A stretch of 64,000 bases of DNA from Flavobacterium acetivorans (lineage in GTDB: Bacteria > Bacteroidota > Bacteroidia > Flavobacteriales > Flavobacteriaceae), in the NCBI RefSeq assembly GCF_020911885.1, contig NZ_CP087132.1:620001-684000 (forward strand). Reading direction: 5' to 3'. Below are positions 25,729-37,898 of the stretch, in pieces. The first letter of the stretch is position 1. Each line of letters opens with the position of its first letter. A program made the translations under genes and the position numbers. A model generated the notes under the pieces. It did no database searches, was not told the DNA's origin, and was given only the letters and a program-made list of their open reading frames with translations.

Positions 25729-27090
25729 ATGGAAAAGCGTAAGTTAGGTTTCTGGGAAATTTGGAACATGAGTTTCGGTTTTTTGGGAATACAAATGGGT
25801 TTTGCCCTTCAAAATGCTAATGCCAGCAGAATTCTTCAAATTTTTGGTGCCGATGTGCATGAACTATCCTGGTTTTGGATAATCGCTCCTTTAATGGGAT
25901 TGATTGTTCAGCCCATAATAGGCTATTACAGTGACAAAACCTGGGGCAAATTTGGACGAAGAAAACCTTTCTTTCTAGTTGGCGCTGTATTGGCGTCTAT
26001 TGGTTTAATTTTAATGCCACAAGCCGAAATTTTCATTGCGCTATTACCCGCCATTTGGGTTGGTGCCGGAATGCTGATGATTATGGATGCTTCCTTCAAC
26101 ATTGCCATGGAACCCTTCCGGGCTTTAGTAGGGGACAATTTAAGAACAGATCAAAGAACCCTTGGATTTAGCGTTCAAACTGCCCTAATCGGATTTGGAG
26201 CGGTAATCGGTTCTTGGCTGCCTTATGTGCTTACCAATTGGTTTGGCGTTTCCAATAGAAACGAAGATGGAGGTGTTCCCTCCCATCTTATTTGGTCCTT
26301 CATCATTGGAGCCATCATTCTTATTGGTTCGATACTAATTACCATTTTGACCACCAAAGAATATTCACCTGAAGAATTAGCACAATTTGAGGACGAAAAT
26401 GCCCATCAAGAAGCTTTAGAAGCAACTGTTGCCCAAAAAAAATCCAGCCTATTAGACATTTTTGAAGATTTTAGAAAAATGCCTACCACAATGCGACAGC
26501 TGAGCTGGGTTCAGTTTTTTTCTTGGTTTGGTCTTTTCGGAATGTGGGTATTTACCACTCCCGCTATAGCGCATCATATTTACGGTTTGCCAATCACTGA
26601 CAACAAAAGTGTGGCTTATCAAGATGCCGGTGACTGGGTTGGCGTATTATTTGGGATTTACAATTTTGTTTCGGCTTTCTACGCCTTTGCTTTGCCTTAC
26701 ATTGCTAAAAAAATCGGAAGAAAACTAACCCATTCCATTTCCTTAATCGTCGGTGGATTAGGGTTAATCTCGATGTATTTTGTACCCAATGAAGACTGGC
26801 TAATCCTCTCTATGATTGGTGTGGGAATTGCCTGGGCAAGTATCCTATCTATGCCTTATGCTATTTTAGCAGGTTCCATTTCCCCAATGAAAATGGGCGT
26901 TTACATGGGAATTTTCAATTTCTTTATCGTTATCCCTCAAATCATCAATGCCTTAATTGGCGGCCCTTTAGTTAAGTATGTCTATCATGACAATGCCATA
27001 CTTGCCTTAGTTAGCAGCGGAGTTAGTTTTCTTATTGCCGCCGTATTAGTGGTAAAAGTGAAAGATGTTGATGATGTAATAAAACAATAA
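25729..27090 (+). CDS. MFS sugar transporter (maltose type, SLC45/GPH-like)
   Basis: A 453-residue inner-membrane carrier with 12 predicted transmembrane segments. Between segments 2 and 3 it has the signature GRRKPFFLVGA, and it starts WEIWNMSFGFLGIQMGFALQ, as in Bacteroidota maltose/sucrose-type carriers. The gene begins the plus-strand arm and is followed 2 bp later by beta-phosphoglucomutase, so maltose made in the periplasm is the likely cargo. The start used is the ATG at 25729; an in-frame ATG at 25720 adds three residues and is also possible. Confidence 0.9.
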   Translation: MEKRKLGFWEIWNMSFGFLGIQMGFALQNANASRILQIFGADVHELSWFWIIAPLMGLIVQPIIGYYSDKTWGKFGRRKPFFLVGAVLASIGLILMPQAEIFIALLPAIWVGAGMLMIMDASFNIAMEPFRALVGDNLRTDQRTLGFSVQTALIGFGAVIGSWLPYVLTNWFGVSNRNEDGGVPSHLIWSFIIGAIILIGSILITILTTKEYSPEELAQFEDENAHQEALEATVAQKKSSLLDIFEDFRKMPTTMRQLSWVQFFSWFGLFGMWVFTTPAIAHHIYGLPITDNKSVAYQDAGDWVGVLFGIYNFVSAFYAFALPYIAKKIGRKLTHSISLIVGGLGLISMYFVPNEDWLILSMIGVGIAWASILSMPYAILAGSISPMKMGVYMGIFNFFIVIPQIINALIGGPLVKYVYHDNAILALVSSGVSFLIAAVLVVKVKDVDDVIKQ

Positions 27091-27092
27091 TC

Positions 27093-27749
27093 ATGATTAA
27101 AAAAGCATTTATATTCGATCTTGACGGTGTGATCGTAGATACTGCCAAATACCATTATTTGGCTTGGAAAAAAATTGCAGAGGAACTAAATATCGATTTC
27201 ACACTCGAACACAATGAATTATTAAAAGGAGTCAGCCGAGTGCGTTCCTTGGATATCATTTTAGAATTAGGCAAAATTGAAGCCTCACAAGAAGACAAAA
27301 ACAAATGGCTCGTTCAAAAAAACGAAGACTATTTATCCTATTTGGTTGATATGGATCAAAGCGAAATATTACCAGGTGTTTTAGACATTTTAAAACATTT
27401 GAAAGAACAAAACCAAGCTATCGCCTTGGGTTCGGCAAGTAAAAATGCCAGACCTATTCTGGAGAAAACAGGAATCCTCCATTATTTCGACGCTATTGTT
27501 GATGGTAATGATGTTTCAAATGCCAAACCCGATCCGGAAGTTTTCTTGATTGCTGCCCAACTATTAGGAGTACAACCCAAAGATGCCATTGTTTTTGAAG
27601 ATTCTGTGGCTGGTATTCAGGCGGCCAATATCGGAAAAATGATCAGCATCGGAATTGGAGAAGAAGCTATTTTGAACGAAGCAAAATACATATTTAAAGA
27701 TTTTACACATATAAACAGAAGCTTTATAGAGGCTTTAATTCAAAAATAA
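27093..27749 (+). CDS. pgmB: Beta-phosphoglucomutase
   Basis: A 218-residue HAD-superfamily enzyme that converts beta-glucose 1-phosphate to glucose 6-phosphate. The nucleophile and acid/base pair are Asp9 and Asp11 in FDLDGVIVDTA. The helical cap follows, then GSASKNARPIL (motif II), the Lys of NAKPDPEVF and the metal-binding VFEDSVAGIQAA. It is between the MFS carrier (2 bp) and the GH65 phosphorylase (104 bp), the classic set for phosphorolytic maltose breakdown. Confidence 0.95.
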   Translation: MIKKAFIFDLDGVIVDTAKYHYLAWKKIAEELNIDFTLEHNELLKGVSRVRSLDIILELGKIEASQEDKNKWLVQKNEDYLSYLVDMDQSEILPGVLDILKHLKEQNQAIALGSASKNARPILEKTGILHYFDAIVDGNDVSNAKPDPEVFLIAAQLLGVQPKDAIVFEDSVAGIQAANIGKMISIGIGEEAILNEAKYIFKDFTHINRSFIEALIQK

Positions 27750-27807
27750 AAAGATAGAATAAAAAGTGATAAGAAACACAGAAGTCTGTCATGAGTTTCT
27801 CAGTACT

Positions 27808-27839
27808 AAACTTCTAAACCTTACACTTTTTAAACTTTA
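27808..27839 (+). repeat. 8-bp periodic repeat before the GH65 gene
   Basis: AAACTTCT, AAACCTTA, CACTTTTT, AAACTTTA follow one another in phase in the pgmB-GH65 spacer, ending 14 bp before the GH65 start. A second short direct repeat, AATAAAAAG at 27745 and 27758 (13-bp period), spans the pgmB stop codon. Confidence 0.6.
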
Positions 27840-27853
27840 AACAAAAGGAAACA

Positions 27854-30154
27854 ATGAATCAAGATTATATAAAGCCAGACAATTGGTCTATCATTGAAGA
27901 AGGATTTGATGCAGAGAGAGTAAAATCGTCTGAAAGCCTGTTCAGCATCGGTAACGGAGCCATGGGCCAACGTGCTAATTTTGAAGAAAAATATACCGGA
28001 GACAGCTTTCAGGGAAGTTATATTGCCGGAATTTATTATCCGGATAAAACCAAAGTGGGCTGGTGGAAAAACGGTTATCCCGAATATTTTGCCAAAGTTT
28101 TGAATGCCCCAAATTGGATTGGAATTGACATCGAAATCAACGGTGAAAACTTAGATTTAAACAGTTGCACTTCCATAAAAAACTTTCGTAGGGAATTGAA
28201 TATGAAAGAAGGTTGGTACCATCGCTCCTTTGATGCTACTTTAAAAAACGGTACCGAAATTTCGGTTAATGTACGTCGTTTTCTTTCCTTAGACTTGGAC
28301 GAAGTGGGAATGATCAATTATGAAATCACTCCTTTGAATAAGGATGCAAAAATAATTTACAAGCCATACATCGATGCCGGAGTAACGAATGAGGATGCTA
28401 ACTGGGACGAAAAATTCTGGGAACCGCTAAAAGTCAAAAAATCAGGAAATGAAGCTTTTGTTACGGCTCAAACCTTTAAAACCCATTTTGAGGTAACGAC
28501 CTTCATGCAAAACAGCATTTGGCAAAATGGAGAAAATTTGAGCATCTCCCCTTCGGCAATTGACAGCCTTCCGGACAAAATTAAATTCAGTTACGATGTC
28601 ATTGTGGCTCAAGGCCAAAAATCGGCGATCCAAAAAATTGGTGGATATGCGGTTTCTTTAAATCATAAAAACACCTTAGCTGCAGCAGAAAAAGCAATCC
28701 AATCGGCATTAGCCAAAGGATACGATCAATTATTGAATGACCAAATTGAAGCTTGGGCAAAAATTTGGGAGATGTCGGATATTACCATAGATGGCGATGT
28801 AAAAGCCCAACAAGGAATCCGTTTTAATATTTTCCAGTTGAACCAAACCTATTCGGGAAAAGACAGCCGATTGAATATTGGACCAAAAGGTTTCACCGGT
28901 GAAAAATACGGAGGTTCCACTTATTGGGACACCGAAGCTTATTGTATTCCTTTTTATATGGCGACCAAAGATCAGGAAGTTGCCCGAAATTTATTGACCT
29001 ATCGCTACAATCAATTGGATAAAGCGATTGAAAATGCTCAAAATAATTTGGGTTTCAAAGACGGAGCGGCTTTGTACCCGATGGTTACCATGAATGGCGA
29101 AGAATGCCATAACGAATGGGAAATTACCCATGAGGAAATTCACAGAAATGGCGCCATTGCTTTTGCGATTTTTAATTACCATCGTTTCACGGGTGACAAT
29201 TCTTATATTCCTGAAAAAGGATTGGAAGTTTTAATTGGGATTGCGCGTTTTTGGCATCAAAGAGCCAATTTGTCTAAAGATAAAAACCAATTTGTCATCT
29301 TGGGAGTTACCGGACCTAACGAATACGAAAATAACGTCAACAACAATTTCCACACCAATTATATAGCCAAATGGTGTATCAATTATACGCAGGAACAAAT
29401 TCAGAAAGTTGCCTTAGAATTTCCTTTGGATCACAAACGAATCGTTGAAAAAGTACAATTATCTGATTCTGAGATTCAACAATGGAAAAAAGTAGCCGAT
29501 AATATGTATTTCCCAAAATCGGAAGAATTGGGGATTTATTTGCAGCAAGACGGATTTCTGGACAAAGATTTGGTTCCCGTAGCAGGTTTAGACCCTTCGC
29601 AAAGACCAATCAACCAAAAATGGTCTTGGGATCGGGTATTGCGTTCACCTTATATCAAACAGGCCGATGTGTTGCAAAGCTTTTATTTCTTTGAAGAACA
29701 TTTCTCCAAAGAGGAATTGAAACGCAATTTTGAATATTACGAATCTTTTACGGTTCATGAAAGCTCGCTTTCGCCTTGTGTGCACTCGATTCAGGCGGCG
29801 GCATTGGACAAAATGGATATGGCTTATGCTTTTTACCTAAGAACTTCCCGATTGGATCTCGATGATTACAACAAAGAAGTCAAAGAAGGCTGTCATATTA
29901 CCTCGATGGCAGGAACTTGGATGAGTATCGTGGAAGGTTTTGGCGGAATGAGAGTCAAAGAAGACAAGCTTCATTTTTCTCCAAAAATCCCAAAACAATG
30001 GAAAGCCTACTCCTTTAAAATCAATTTTAGAAACCAGATTTTGACGGTTGCCGTTAGCCAAAACAAAACCACTTTTTCGGTAAATGGAGATACTGATTTA
30101 GCCCTTGTGGTTAACGGACAGGCTGTAATGGCCACTAAACTTGAAATAGCATAA
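27854..30154 (+). CDS. GH65 maltose phosphorylase
   Basis: A 766-residue cytoplasmic enzyme with no signal peptide. It splits maltose with phosphate into glucose and beta-glucose 1-phosphate. Order: N-terminal beta-sandwich (about 1-270), (alpha/alpha)6 barrel (about 320-700) and a short C-terminal beta domain. The acid-catalyst region is NGEECHNEWEITHEEIHRN (about 414-432). The phosphate-binding region has VHESSLSPCVHS (about 634-645). Position beside beta-phosphoglucomutase supports a beta-glucose 1-phosphate product. Trehalose or kojibiose phosphorylase are the family alternatives, but the locus favours maltose. Confidence 0.92.
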   Translation: MNQDYIKPDNWSIIEEGFDAERVKSSESLFSIGNGAMGQRANFEEKYTGDSFQGSYIAGIYYPDKTKVGWWKNGYPEYFAKVLNAPNWIGIDIEINGENLDLNSCTSIKNFRRELNMKEGWYHRSFDATLKNGTEISVNVRRFLSLDLDEVGMINYEITPLNKDAKIIYKPYIDAGVTNEDANWDEKFWEPLKVKKSGNEAFVTAQTFKTHFEVTTFMQNSIWQNGENLSISPSAIDSLPDKIKFSYDVIVAQGQKSAIQKIGGYAVSLNHKNTLAAAEKAIQSALAKGYDQLLNDQIEAWAKIWEMSDITIDGDVKAQQGIRFNIFQLNQTYSGKDSRLNIGPKGFTGEKYGGSTYWDTEAYCIPFYMATKDQEVARNLLTYRYNQLDKAIENAQNNLGFKDGAALYPMVTMNGEECHNEWEITHEEIHRNGAIAFAIFNYHRFTGDNSYIPEKGLEVLIGIARFWHQRANLSKDKNQFVILGVTGPNEYENNVNNNFHTNYIAKWCINYTQEQIQKVALEFPLDHKRIVEKVQLSDSEIQQWKKVADNMYFPKSEELGIYLQQDGFLDKDLVPVAGLDPSQRPINQKWSWDRVLRSPYIKQADVLQSFYFFEEHFSKEELKRNFEYYESFTVHESSLSPCVHSIQAAALDKMDMAYAFYLRTSRLDLDDYNKEVKEGCHITSMAGTWMSIVEGFGGMRVKEDKLHFSPKIPKQWKAYSFKINFRNQILTVAVSQNKTTFSVNGDTDLALVVNGQAVMATKLEIA

Positions 30155-32302
<2,148 letters not shown>

Positions 32303-32309
32303 TTTCTTT

Positions 32310-32351
32310 AAAGACAACTAATGCCATTTAAAATCATTAGTTGTCTTTTTT
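32310..32351 (+). terminator. Terminator after the GH97 gene
   Basis: AAAGACAACTAATG (32310-32323) pairs perfectly with CATTAGTTGTCTTT (32335-32348) and ends in a T-run. It separates the MFS-pgmB-GH65-GH97 transcript from the SusA-like gene. Confidence 0.92.
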
Positions 32352-32434
32352 CAATAACCGAAATATTTTTAGATTCTTCAAAGGCTCAAAAAGCTTGAAT
32401 CAATTCTATTAATCGAATTTTATATCTTCAAATT

Positions 32435-34312
32435 ATGAATAGTAAAAACCAACTCTCCAAAACAAGGATTCATTTACTCCATAAAATAATGTTGCTTGTT
32501 TTATTGTTCTCTGCTTCCGCAAATGCGCAAATCCAGCGAACAGAACCTCCTTTCTGGTATGCCGGGATGCACAATCTTGAACTTCAGATTATGTTTTACG
32601 GCAAGAATATAGCGCAAAATGACATTTCTGTTTCAAATAATATTGTCATAAAAAACGTTCAGAAAACCGAAAATCCCAACTATGTTTTCGTCACAATTGA
32701 CACCAAAAACATTCCGGCTTCTGAGTTACTTTTTACATTTAAAAACAAAAACAAAGTTGCTTTCACTAAAAAATACTCTTTAAAACAAAGAAGAGAAAAT
32801 TCTGCTCAACGCAAAAGTTTCGATGCTTCGGATATGATGTACTTAATCATGCCCGATCGTTTTGCAAACGGGAATCCGAAAAACGATAGCGATCCTTCAT
32901 TAGTAGAAAAAGTAAATCGTTCAATCCCTGGCGGACGTCATGGTGGTGATATCGAAGGAATCATCAAGAACTTAGATTATATTTCATCTTTAGGGGCAAC
33001 AACAATCTGGAACACGCCATTAAACGAAGACAACGACAAAGAACATTCGTATCATACCTATGCGCAATCTGATGTTTACAAAATCGATGCGCGTTACGGA
33101 ACAAATGAAGATTACGTTCGTTTATCTAACGAAATGCATAAAAGAGACATGAAATTGGTTATGGATTATGTAACTAATCACTGGGGAATCACGCATTGGA
33201 TGATGAAAGATTTACCAACAAAAACATGGACTAATCAATTTGAAAACTACACACAAACACATCACAGACGTGAAGTAATTACCGATATTCACGCTTCAAA
33301 ACTAGACAAAGAAGTTTGTATCGATGGATGGTTTGTACCTTCAATGCCAGATTTAAATTTAAAAAATCCATTAGTTGCAAAATACCTAACTCAAAATGCA
33401 ATTTGGTGGATTGAATATGCAAATCTTGACGGATTTAGAGTAGACACGTACAACTATTCAGATCCTGCAGCAATGGCAAACTGGGCAAAATCAGTTACAG
33501 ATGAATATCCAAACTTTAATATTGTTGGAGAAATCTGGATGCACAATCAGGCTAATTTAGCGTATTGGCAAAAAGACAGTAAAATTGGGGCAATCCAAAA
33601 TTACAATTCAAATTTACCAAGTGTAATGGATTTCACTTTACACAACCAAATCGGGTCGGCTTTTAATGATGACGAAGCAAACTGGGATAATGGTATGATC
33701 AAATTTTACAACAATTTTGCCTTAGATTATCTGTATCCAAATACAAATAACATTCTGGTTTTTGCCGAAAATCACGATACAAGCAGAATCAACGATCTTT
33801 ACAAATATGACATTGCTAAATACAAATTAGTAATGACATTAATGGCAACCGTTCGTGGAATTCCGCAATTGTATTATGGTTCAGAAATTGGAATGGGTGG
33901 AGACAAAAGCCAAGGTGATGGCGGAATACGTCTGGATTTCCCTGGTGGATGGGAAGGCGATGCAAACAATGCCTTTACAAAAGAAGGCAGAACAGCTAAA
34001 CAAGCAGAATATTTTGATTTTACATCAAAATTATTCAATTGGAGAAAATCTAATGAAGCAGTTCACTTTGGAAAAATGACGCACTATATTCCAGAAAACA
34101 ATACCTATGTTTATTTCAGATATACAGATGCCAAAACAGTAATGGTAGTTTTTAATAACAACGCAAAACCGCAAACTATTAAGACAAACCGTTTCCAAGA
34201 AAACATCAAGAATTTCAAAACAGGAAAAGATATTCTAACAGATAAAAAATTCGATTTGACATCTGAAATTACCTTAGAACCAAAATCAGCTCTAGTTCTA
34301 GAACTAGAATAA
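32435..34312 (+). CDS. susA: GH13 neopullulanase/cyclomaltodextrinase, SusA type
   Basis: A 625-residue periplasmic GH13 enzyme. A signal peptide (about 1-32, ending SANAQ) precedes a cyclomaltodextrinase N-terminal domain (about 33-120), the catalytic barrel (about 130-540) and a C-terminal beta domain. Region I is DYVTNH, II is GFRVDTYNY (Asp337), III is GEIWMH (Glu366) and IV is AENHDTSR (Asp448), so all three catalytic acids are present. It should shorten imported oligosaccharides for the GH97 enzyme. It lies behind a terminator, so it probably has its own promoter. SusA is by homology and locus. Confidence 0.93.
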   Translation: MNSKNQLSKTRIHLLHKIMLLVLLFSASANAQIQRTEPPFWYAGMHNLELQIMFYGKNIAQNDISVSNNIVIKNVQKTENPNYVFVTIDTKNIPASELLFTFKNKNKVAFTKKYSLKQRRENSAQRKSFDASDMMYLIMPDRFANGNPKNDSDPSLVEKVNRSIPGGRHGGDIEGIIKNLDYISSLGATTIWNTPLNEDNDKEHSYHTYAQSDVYKIDARYGTNEDYVRLSNEMHKRDMKLVMDYVTNHWGITHWMMKDLPTKTWTNQFENYTQTHHRREVITDIHASKLDKEVCIDGWFVPSMPDLNLKNPLVAKYLTQNAIWWIEYANLDGFRVDTYNYSDPAAMANWAKSVTDEYPNFNIVGEIWMHNQANLAYWQKDSKIGAIQNYNSNLPSVMDFTLHNQIGSAFNDDEANWDNGMIKFYNNFALDYLYPNTNNILVFAENHDTSRINDLYKYDIAKYKLVMTLMATVRGIPQLYYGSEIGMGGDKSQGDGGIRLDFPGGWEGDANNAFTKEGRTAKQAEYFDFTSKLFNWRKSNEAVHFGKMTHYIPENNTYVYFRYTDAKTVMVVFNNNAKPQTIKTNRFQENIKNFKTGKDILTDKKFDLTSEITLEPKSALVLELE

Positions 34313-34333
34313 ATTCAAAAAAACTCATAAACC

Positions 34334-34367
34334 AAAAGCAGCAATTGATTTCAATTGTTGCTTTTTT
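34334..34367 (+). terminator. Terminator after the SusA-like gene
   Basis: AAAAGCAGCAATTG (34334-34347) pairs with CAATTGTTGCTTTT (34352-34365), one mismatch, followed by more T. Confidence 0.9.
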
Positions 34368-34399
34368 ATTTTAGCATACCTTTACCAAAAATAAAAGCA

Positions 34400-35077
34400 A
34401 TGCTCAAAATAGGTCATCGCGGAGCCAAAGGACATGCGCCTGAAAACAGCTTAATTTCTTTCCAAAAAGCATTGGATATGCAAGTGGATGGCATAGAATT
34501 AGATGTTCATCTGAGCGCTGACGGGGAACTCATAGTCATTCATGATGAAACAATCGACAGAACGACGAGCGGAAAAGGTTTGGTAAATAAACTATCTTTG
34601 CACGAATTGAAAAGTGTCCTGATCGAAAACAAACACGAAATTCCCACCTTACAGGAAGTATTCGATTTGGTAAACCAAAATTGCGTGATCAATATCGAAT
34701 TAAAAACCTACGAAACTGCCGCTAAAGTCACGGAACTAATCGAAAAGTATGTTTCGGAAAAAAACTGGCAGTACGATTGTTTTCTGGTTTCCAGCTTTGA
34801 TTGGAACGCCTTGCAACAAATTCGGTTTCTAAACGATGAAATCCCGATTGGGATATTGACAGAAACAAATTTGGACTTGGCTTTGGCTTTCGCCAAATTC
34901 ATTCAGGCAAAATCAATTCATCCGCACTTTCATTTATTGACGAAAGAGAACACAAAACGAATGCAAGAAAAAGGCTTCCAAGTTTTCCCTTGGACCGTCA
35001 ACGAACAGGAAGACCTTAAAAAAATAAAATCATTTAACGTAAACGGAATCATCACCGATTTTCCAGATAGAATATGA
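34400..35077 (+). CDS. Glycerophosphodiester phosphodiesterase
   Basis: A 225-residue GDPD-family hydrolase that releases glycerol 3-phosphate from glycerophosphodiesters. The active-site block is IGHRGAKGHAPENS at residues 3-16, followed by DGIELDVHLSADGELIVIHDETIDRTT and IELKTYE, which supply the metal and general acid residues. The start at 34400 puts this motif at the N-terminus, as in soluble members; an upstream in-frame ATG at 34355 would add residues that overlap the preceding terminator. The stop overlaps the next start (ATGA), so the flavoprotein is co-translated. Confidence 0.93.
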   Translation: MLKIGHRGAKGHAPENSLISFQKALDMQVDGIELDVHLSADGELIVIHDETIDRTTSGKGLVNKLSLHELKSVLIENKHEIPTLQEVFDLVNQNCVINIELKTYETAAKVTELIEKYVSEKNWQYDCFLVSSFDWNALQQIRFLNDEIPIGILTETNLDLALAFAKFIQAKSIHPHFHLLTKENTKRMQEKGFQVFPWTVNEQEDLKKIKSFNVNGIITDFPDRI

Positions 35078-36282
35078 ACCAGAATTTTGATATAATTATA
35101 GTGGGCGGTGGCGCTGCAGGTTTTTTCACAGCCATCAATATTGTGGAGAAAAACCCAAAATTGAAAGTAGCCATTTTAGAACGCGGCAACGAAGTACTCC
35201 AAAAAGTACGTATTTCAGGTGGCGGACGTTGCAATGTGACCCATGCTTGTTTTGAACCCAACGAATTGGTAAAATTTTATCCGCGAGGCGAAAAAGAATT
35301 ACGCGGTCCTTTTCATCAGTTTTGCTCCGGAGACACGATTGAATGGTTCGAAAAACACGGCGTGGAACTCAAAATTGAAGATGAAGGACGAATGTTTCCC
35401 GTTTCAAATTCCTCTCAAACTATCATTGATTGCTTCCTCAAAGCCACCCAAAAACTGGGAATTACGGTTCTTACAGGCCAGAGTGTACAATCGATTTTCA
35501 AAAAAGATGATTTCTGGAAAATAGAAACCCAAAACGAAAATTATATTGCCACGAAACTAATTTTGGCCACAGGAAGCAACCCTAAAGTCTGGGAAATGCT
35601 ACAAACTTTCGGCCATGCGGTTGTCAGTCCGGTTCCTTCCTTATTCACCTTCAACATCAAAGATTCCAGAATCAAAGAATTGCCTGGCGTTGCGGCGCAA
35701 GTCAGCGTAAAAGTAAAAGACACAAAACTGACCTCAACGGGACCATTGTTAATCACGCATTGGGGCATGAGCGGTCCTGCAATTTTGAAATTATCGGCTT
35801 GGGGAGCGCGCATCTTGCATGATAAAAATTACCAGTTCACCATTTTCGTCAATTGGCTCAATGACATTGAAACTTCCGAAGCCGAAAAAATCCTGAAAGA
35901 TTTAAAACAAGAAAACGCCAAAAAGGCTGTTTCTAAAAAATCCCCTTTCGACTTCCCAAATCGCTTGTGGGAAAGTCTGGTTCTTGCCTCTGGCATTGAA
36001 ACGGAAACCAAATGGGCCGATTTATCTAAAGTTCAATTGCAAAATTTGGCTGATCAGCTAACGAATGCGTCTTTTCAAGTTAACGGAAAAAGCACTTTTA
36101 AGGAAGAATTTGTAACCGCTGGCGGAATCGATTTAAAAGAAATCAATTTCAAAACCATGGAAAGTAAACTACATGAAAACCTTTATTTTGCCGGAGAAAT
36201 CGTCAATATCGATGCCATTACCGGCGGATTTAATTTTCAGAATGCCTGGACGAGTGGGTTTATTTTGGCCAACAACATTTAA
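35074..36282 (+). CDS. HI0933-family FAD-dependent oxidoreductase
   Basis: A 402-residue flavoprotein of the HI0933/YhiN family. The dinucleotide-binding GGGAAGFF is at residues 10-17, the family block VRISGGGRCNVTHA is at about 46-59, and the C-terminal FAD-contacting segment is YFAGEIVNIDAITGGFNFQNAWTSG-like (residues 370-394). Family members are widespread and mostly uncharacterised; some act on tRNA or in redox chemistry, but nothing here decides it. It overlaps the GDPD gene by 4 bp. Confidence 0.9.
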   Translation: MNQNFDIIIVGGGAAGFFTAINIVEKNPKLKVAILERGNEVLQKVRISGGGRCNVTHACFEPNELVKFYPRGEKELRGPFHQFCSGDTIEWFEKHGVELKIEDEGRMFPVSNSSQTIIDCFLKATQKLGITVLTGQSVQSIFKKDDFWKIETQNENYIATKLILATGSNPKVWEMLQTFGHAVVSPVPSLFTFNIKDSRIKELPGVAAQVSVKVKDTKLTSTGPLLITHWGMSGPAILKLSAWGARILHDKNYQFTIFVNWLNDIETSEAEKILKDLKQENAKKAVSKKSPFDFPNRLWESLVLASGIETETKWADLSKVQLQNLADQLTNASFQVNGKSTFKEEFVTAGGIDLKEINFKTMESKLHENLYFAGEIVNIDAITGGFNFQNAWTSGFILANNI

Positions 36283-36415
36283 AAAATCACTAAACAATTG
36301 AAAACCATATGGATTACAATTAAGAAAGAATTAATTTTTGATTAACATTAATTTATAAGATATTTCTCAGCTACACAAGTCCAATTTGAATATGTTTGTA
36401 AGCAAATTGATGTAA

Positions 36416-37156
36416 ATGCTTAAATATCATATCTCTGCGCTATTCGCTTTCTTACTTGTACAAGTAACTTTTTCACAATCTGAAAAAATAATCCGTGGCA
36501 AAGTTGTACAAGAACAATTTGCTCTGGCCAAAGTCGAAGTTGCGAATTTTAATTCAAAAGAAACAACCATTACAAGCGCCTCAGGGCAATTCTCTATACT
36601 TGTAAAAAAAGGGGATGAACTGGTTTTTATTTCGAAAAACCACATTATCAAAAAAATTGTAATGGATCAAAATACCCTTGACAAAAACAATCTCCTGATT
36701 CAATTGGTTCTAAAGCCAGAAGAACTGGAAGAAGTTTTAATTACAACAATGCCTTCCATCCAATTGGATTTAGATAGTCCGTATGAACAAGAAAAGCTAT
36801 CTGAATTAGCAATTAAAAAAGCGTCCAGAGCCCCAAAAATTATTGGGGTCAACAATGGAACAATAGAAAATGGAATGAATTTTATGCGAATTGGAGGTCT
36901 CCTTTTTGGTCTATTTGCCAAAGAAAAAGAGAAAGTCAAGAAAAAAACTCCTCCTATTCCATTTACAGCACTGGCAAAAAGCAGCTGTGATCAAAAATTT
37001 TACACTGAAACTTTAAAGTTAAAACCGGATGAGATTGAACTCTTTCTTCAATTTTGTGATGCTGACCCCAAATCCAAAACTCTTTTAGAGAGTAGCACCG
37101 TCCTGTCTATAATGGATTTTTTAATGAGCAAACATCTTGAGTTTAAAAAACTGTAA
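36416..37156 (+). CDS. Secreted CarboxypepD_reg-like domain protein
   Basis: A 246-residue protein with a signal peptide (about 1-20, ending VTFSQ), then a carboxypeptidase regulatory-like beta-sandwich (about 25-100: IRGKVVQEQFALAKVEV, ASGQFSILVKKGDELVF). The C-terminal part, about 100-246, is helical and basic (KEKEKVKKKTPP) with no named domain. Similar proteins are common in flavobacteria and their function is unknown. It stands alone and converges on tspO with only a 9-bp gap, with no terminator seen between them. Confidence 0.8.
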   Translation: MLKYHISALFAFLLVQVTFSQSEKIIRGKVVQEQFALAKVEVANFNSKETTITSASGQFSILVKKGDELVFISKNHIIKKIVMDQNTLDKNNLLIQLVLKPEELEEVLITTMPSIQLDLDSPYEQEKLSELAIKKASRAPKIIGVNNGTIENGMNFMRIGGLLFGLFAKEKEKVKKKTPPIPFTALAKSSCDQKFYTETLKLKPDEIELFLQFCDADPKSKTLLESSTVLSIMDFLMSKHLEFKKL

Positions 37157-37165
37157 AGCAAATCA

Positions 37166-37642
37166 CTAACGGTTCAACCACCAAATACTGGCATTCAACA
37201 CCGTCGCAAAACTTACCCAAGCCAAATAAGGCAAGATTAAATAACCCGCTATTTTATTGATTTTGGAAAAATGGATATAGGTTTCATAAATTAATAACCA
37301 CAACAATACAATCTCGATTCCGGCAAGCATCGGGTTGTGTAATCCAAAAAACAAATAGGACCACAAAGCATTTAAAGCCAATTGAATTGCAAAAATGAGC
37401 AAGGCTCTTTTGACCGCTTCCTTATCGGATTCCATTCGGTCCCAAACTAGTGCCGCCGCAACTCCCATCATAATATACAGCATACTCCACACTGGAGCAA
37501 AAACCCAATTGGGCGGATTAAAACTCGGTTTTATCAAGGTAGGATACCAGGTTTCAATACTGGAACGGGTCACAATACCAGAAAAATAACCGATAGCTAG
37601 ACAAGTAACAACAACAATAAGTATTTTAGTAATTTTATTCAT
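37166..37642 (-). CDS. tspO: TspO/MBR-family membrane protein
   Basis: A 158-residue protein with five predicted transmembrane helices, the translocator protein family that binds porphyrins and related compounds. The signature block is WYPTLIKPSFNPPNWVFAPVW at about residues 32-52, and the tryptophan-rich C-terminus ASIWWLNR is typical. The start at 37642 (MNKITKIL) is preferred over an ATG 27 bp upstream. A perfect palindrome, TGTTTTAAAACA, lies at 37671-37682, close to its likely promoter. Confidence 0.93.
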   Translation of the reverse strand: MNKITKILIVVVTCLAIGYFSGIVTRSSIETWYPTLIKPSFNPPNWVFAPVWSMLYIMMGVAAALVWDRMESDKEAVKRALLIFAIQLALNALWSYLFFGLHNPMLAGIEIVLLWLLIYETYIHFSKINKIAGYLILPYLAWVSFATVLNASIWWLNR

Positions 37643-37873
37643 TTTGATAATTTTTAAATTAGAAATCAAATGTTTTAAAACAATAACAACTTAATCCCTT
37701 CTAAGCCCAATCACTCTAGAAAACGTAATTGATTGCATCTAAACAGACGCAATATTAAACTATTTTTTAAAATAGGAATACTAATACAGGATTCTTTTTC
37801 TACGATTAAATTTACTTTAAGATTTCTACTGATTAAATTCAATTAAAGGAATAAAGCTATTCGCCAAAAAAAG

Positions 37874-37881
37874 TATCTTTG
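37874..37881 (+). promoter_or_regulatory. -7 box upstream of mevalonate pyrophosphate decarboxylase
   Basis: TATCTTTG is an exact TAnnTTTG match, 17 bp before the ATG. No TTG is seen at the expected -33 position. Confidence 0.55.
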
Positions 37882-37898
37882 TCAAAATTTTAAAATTC

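Noticed and set aside
37671..37682. TGTTTTAAAACA palindrome upstream of tspO as an operator
   Set aside because: A 12-bp AT-rich palindrome is expected by chance in this composition, and no second copy was seen, so it is not listed as a site.
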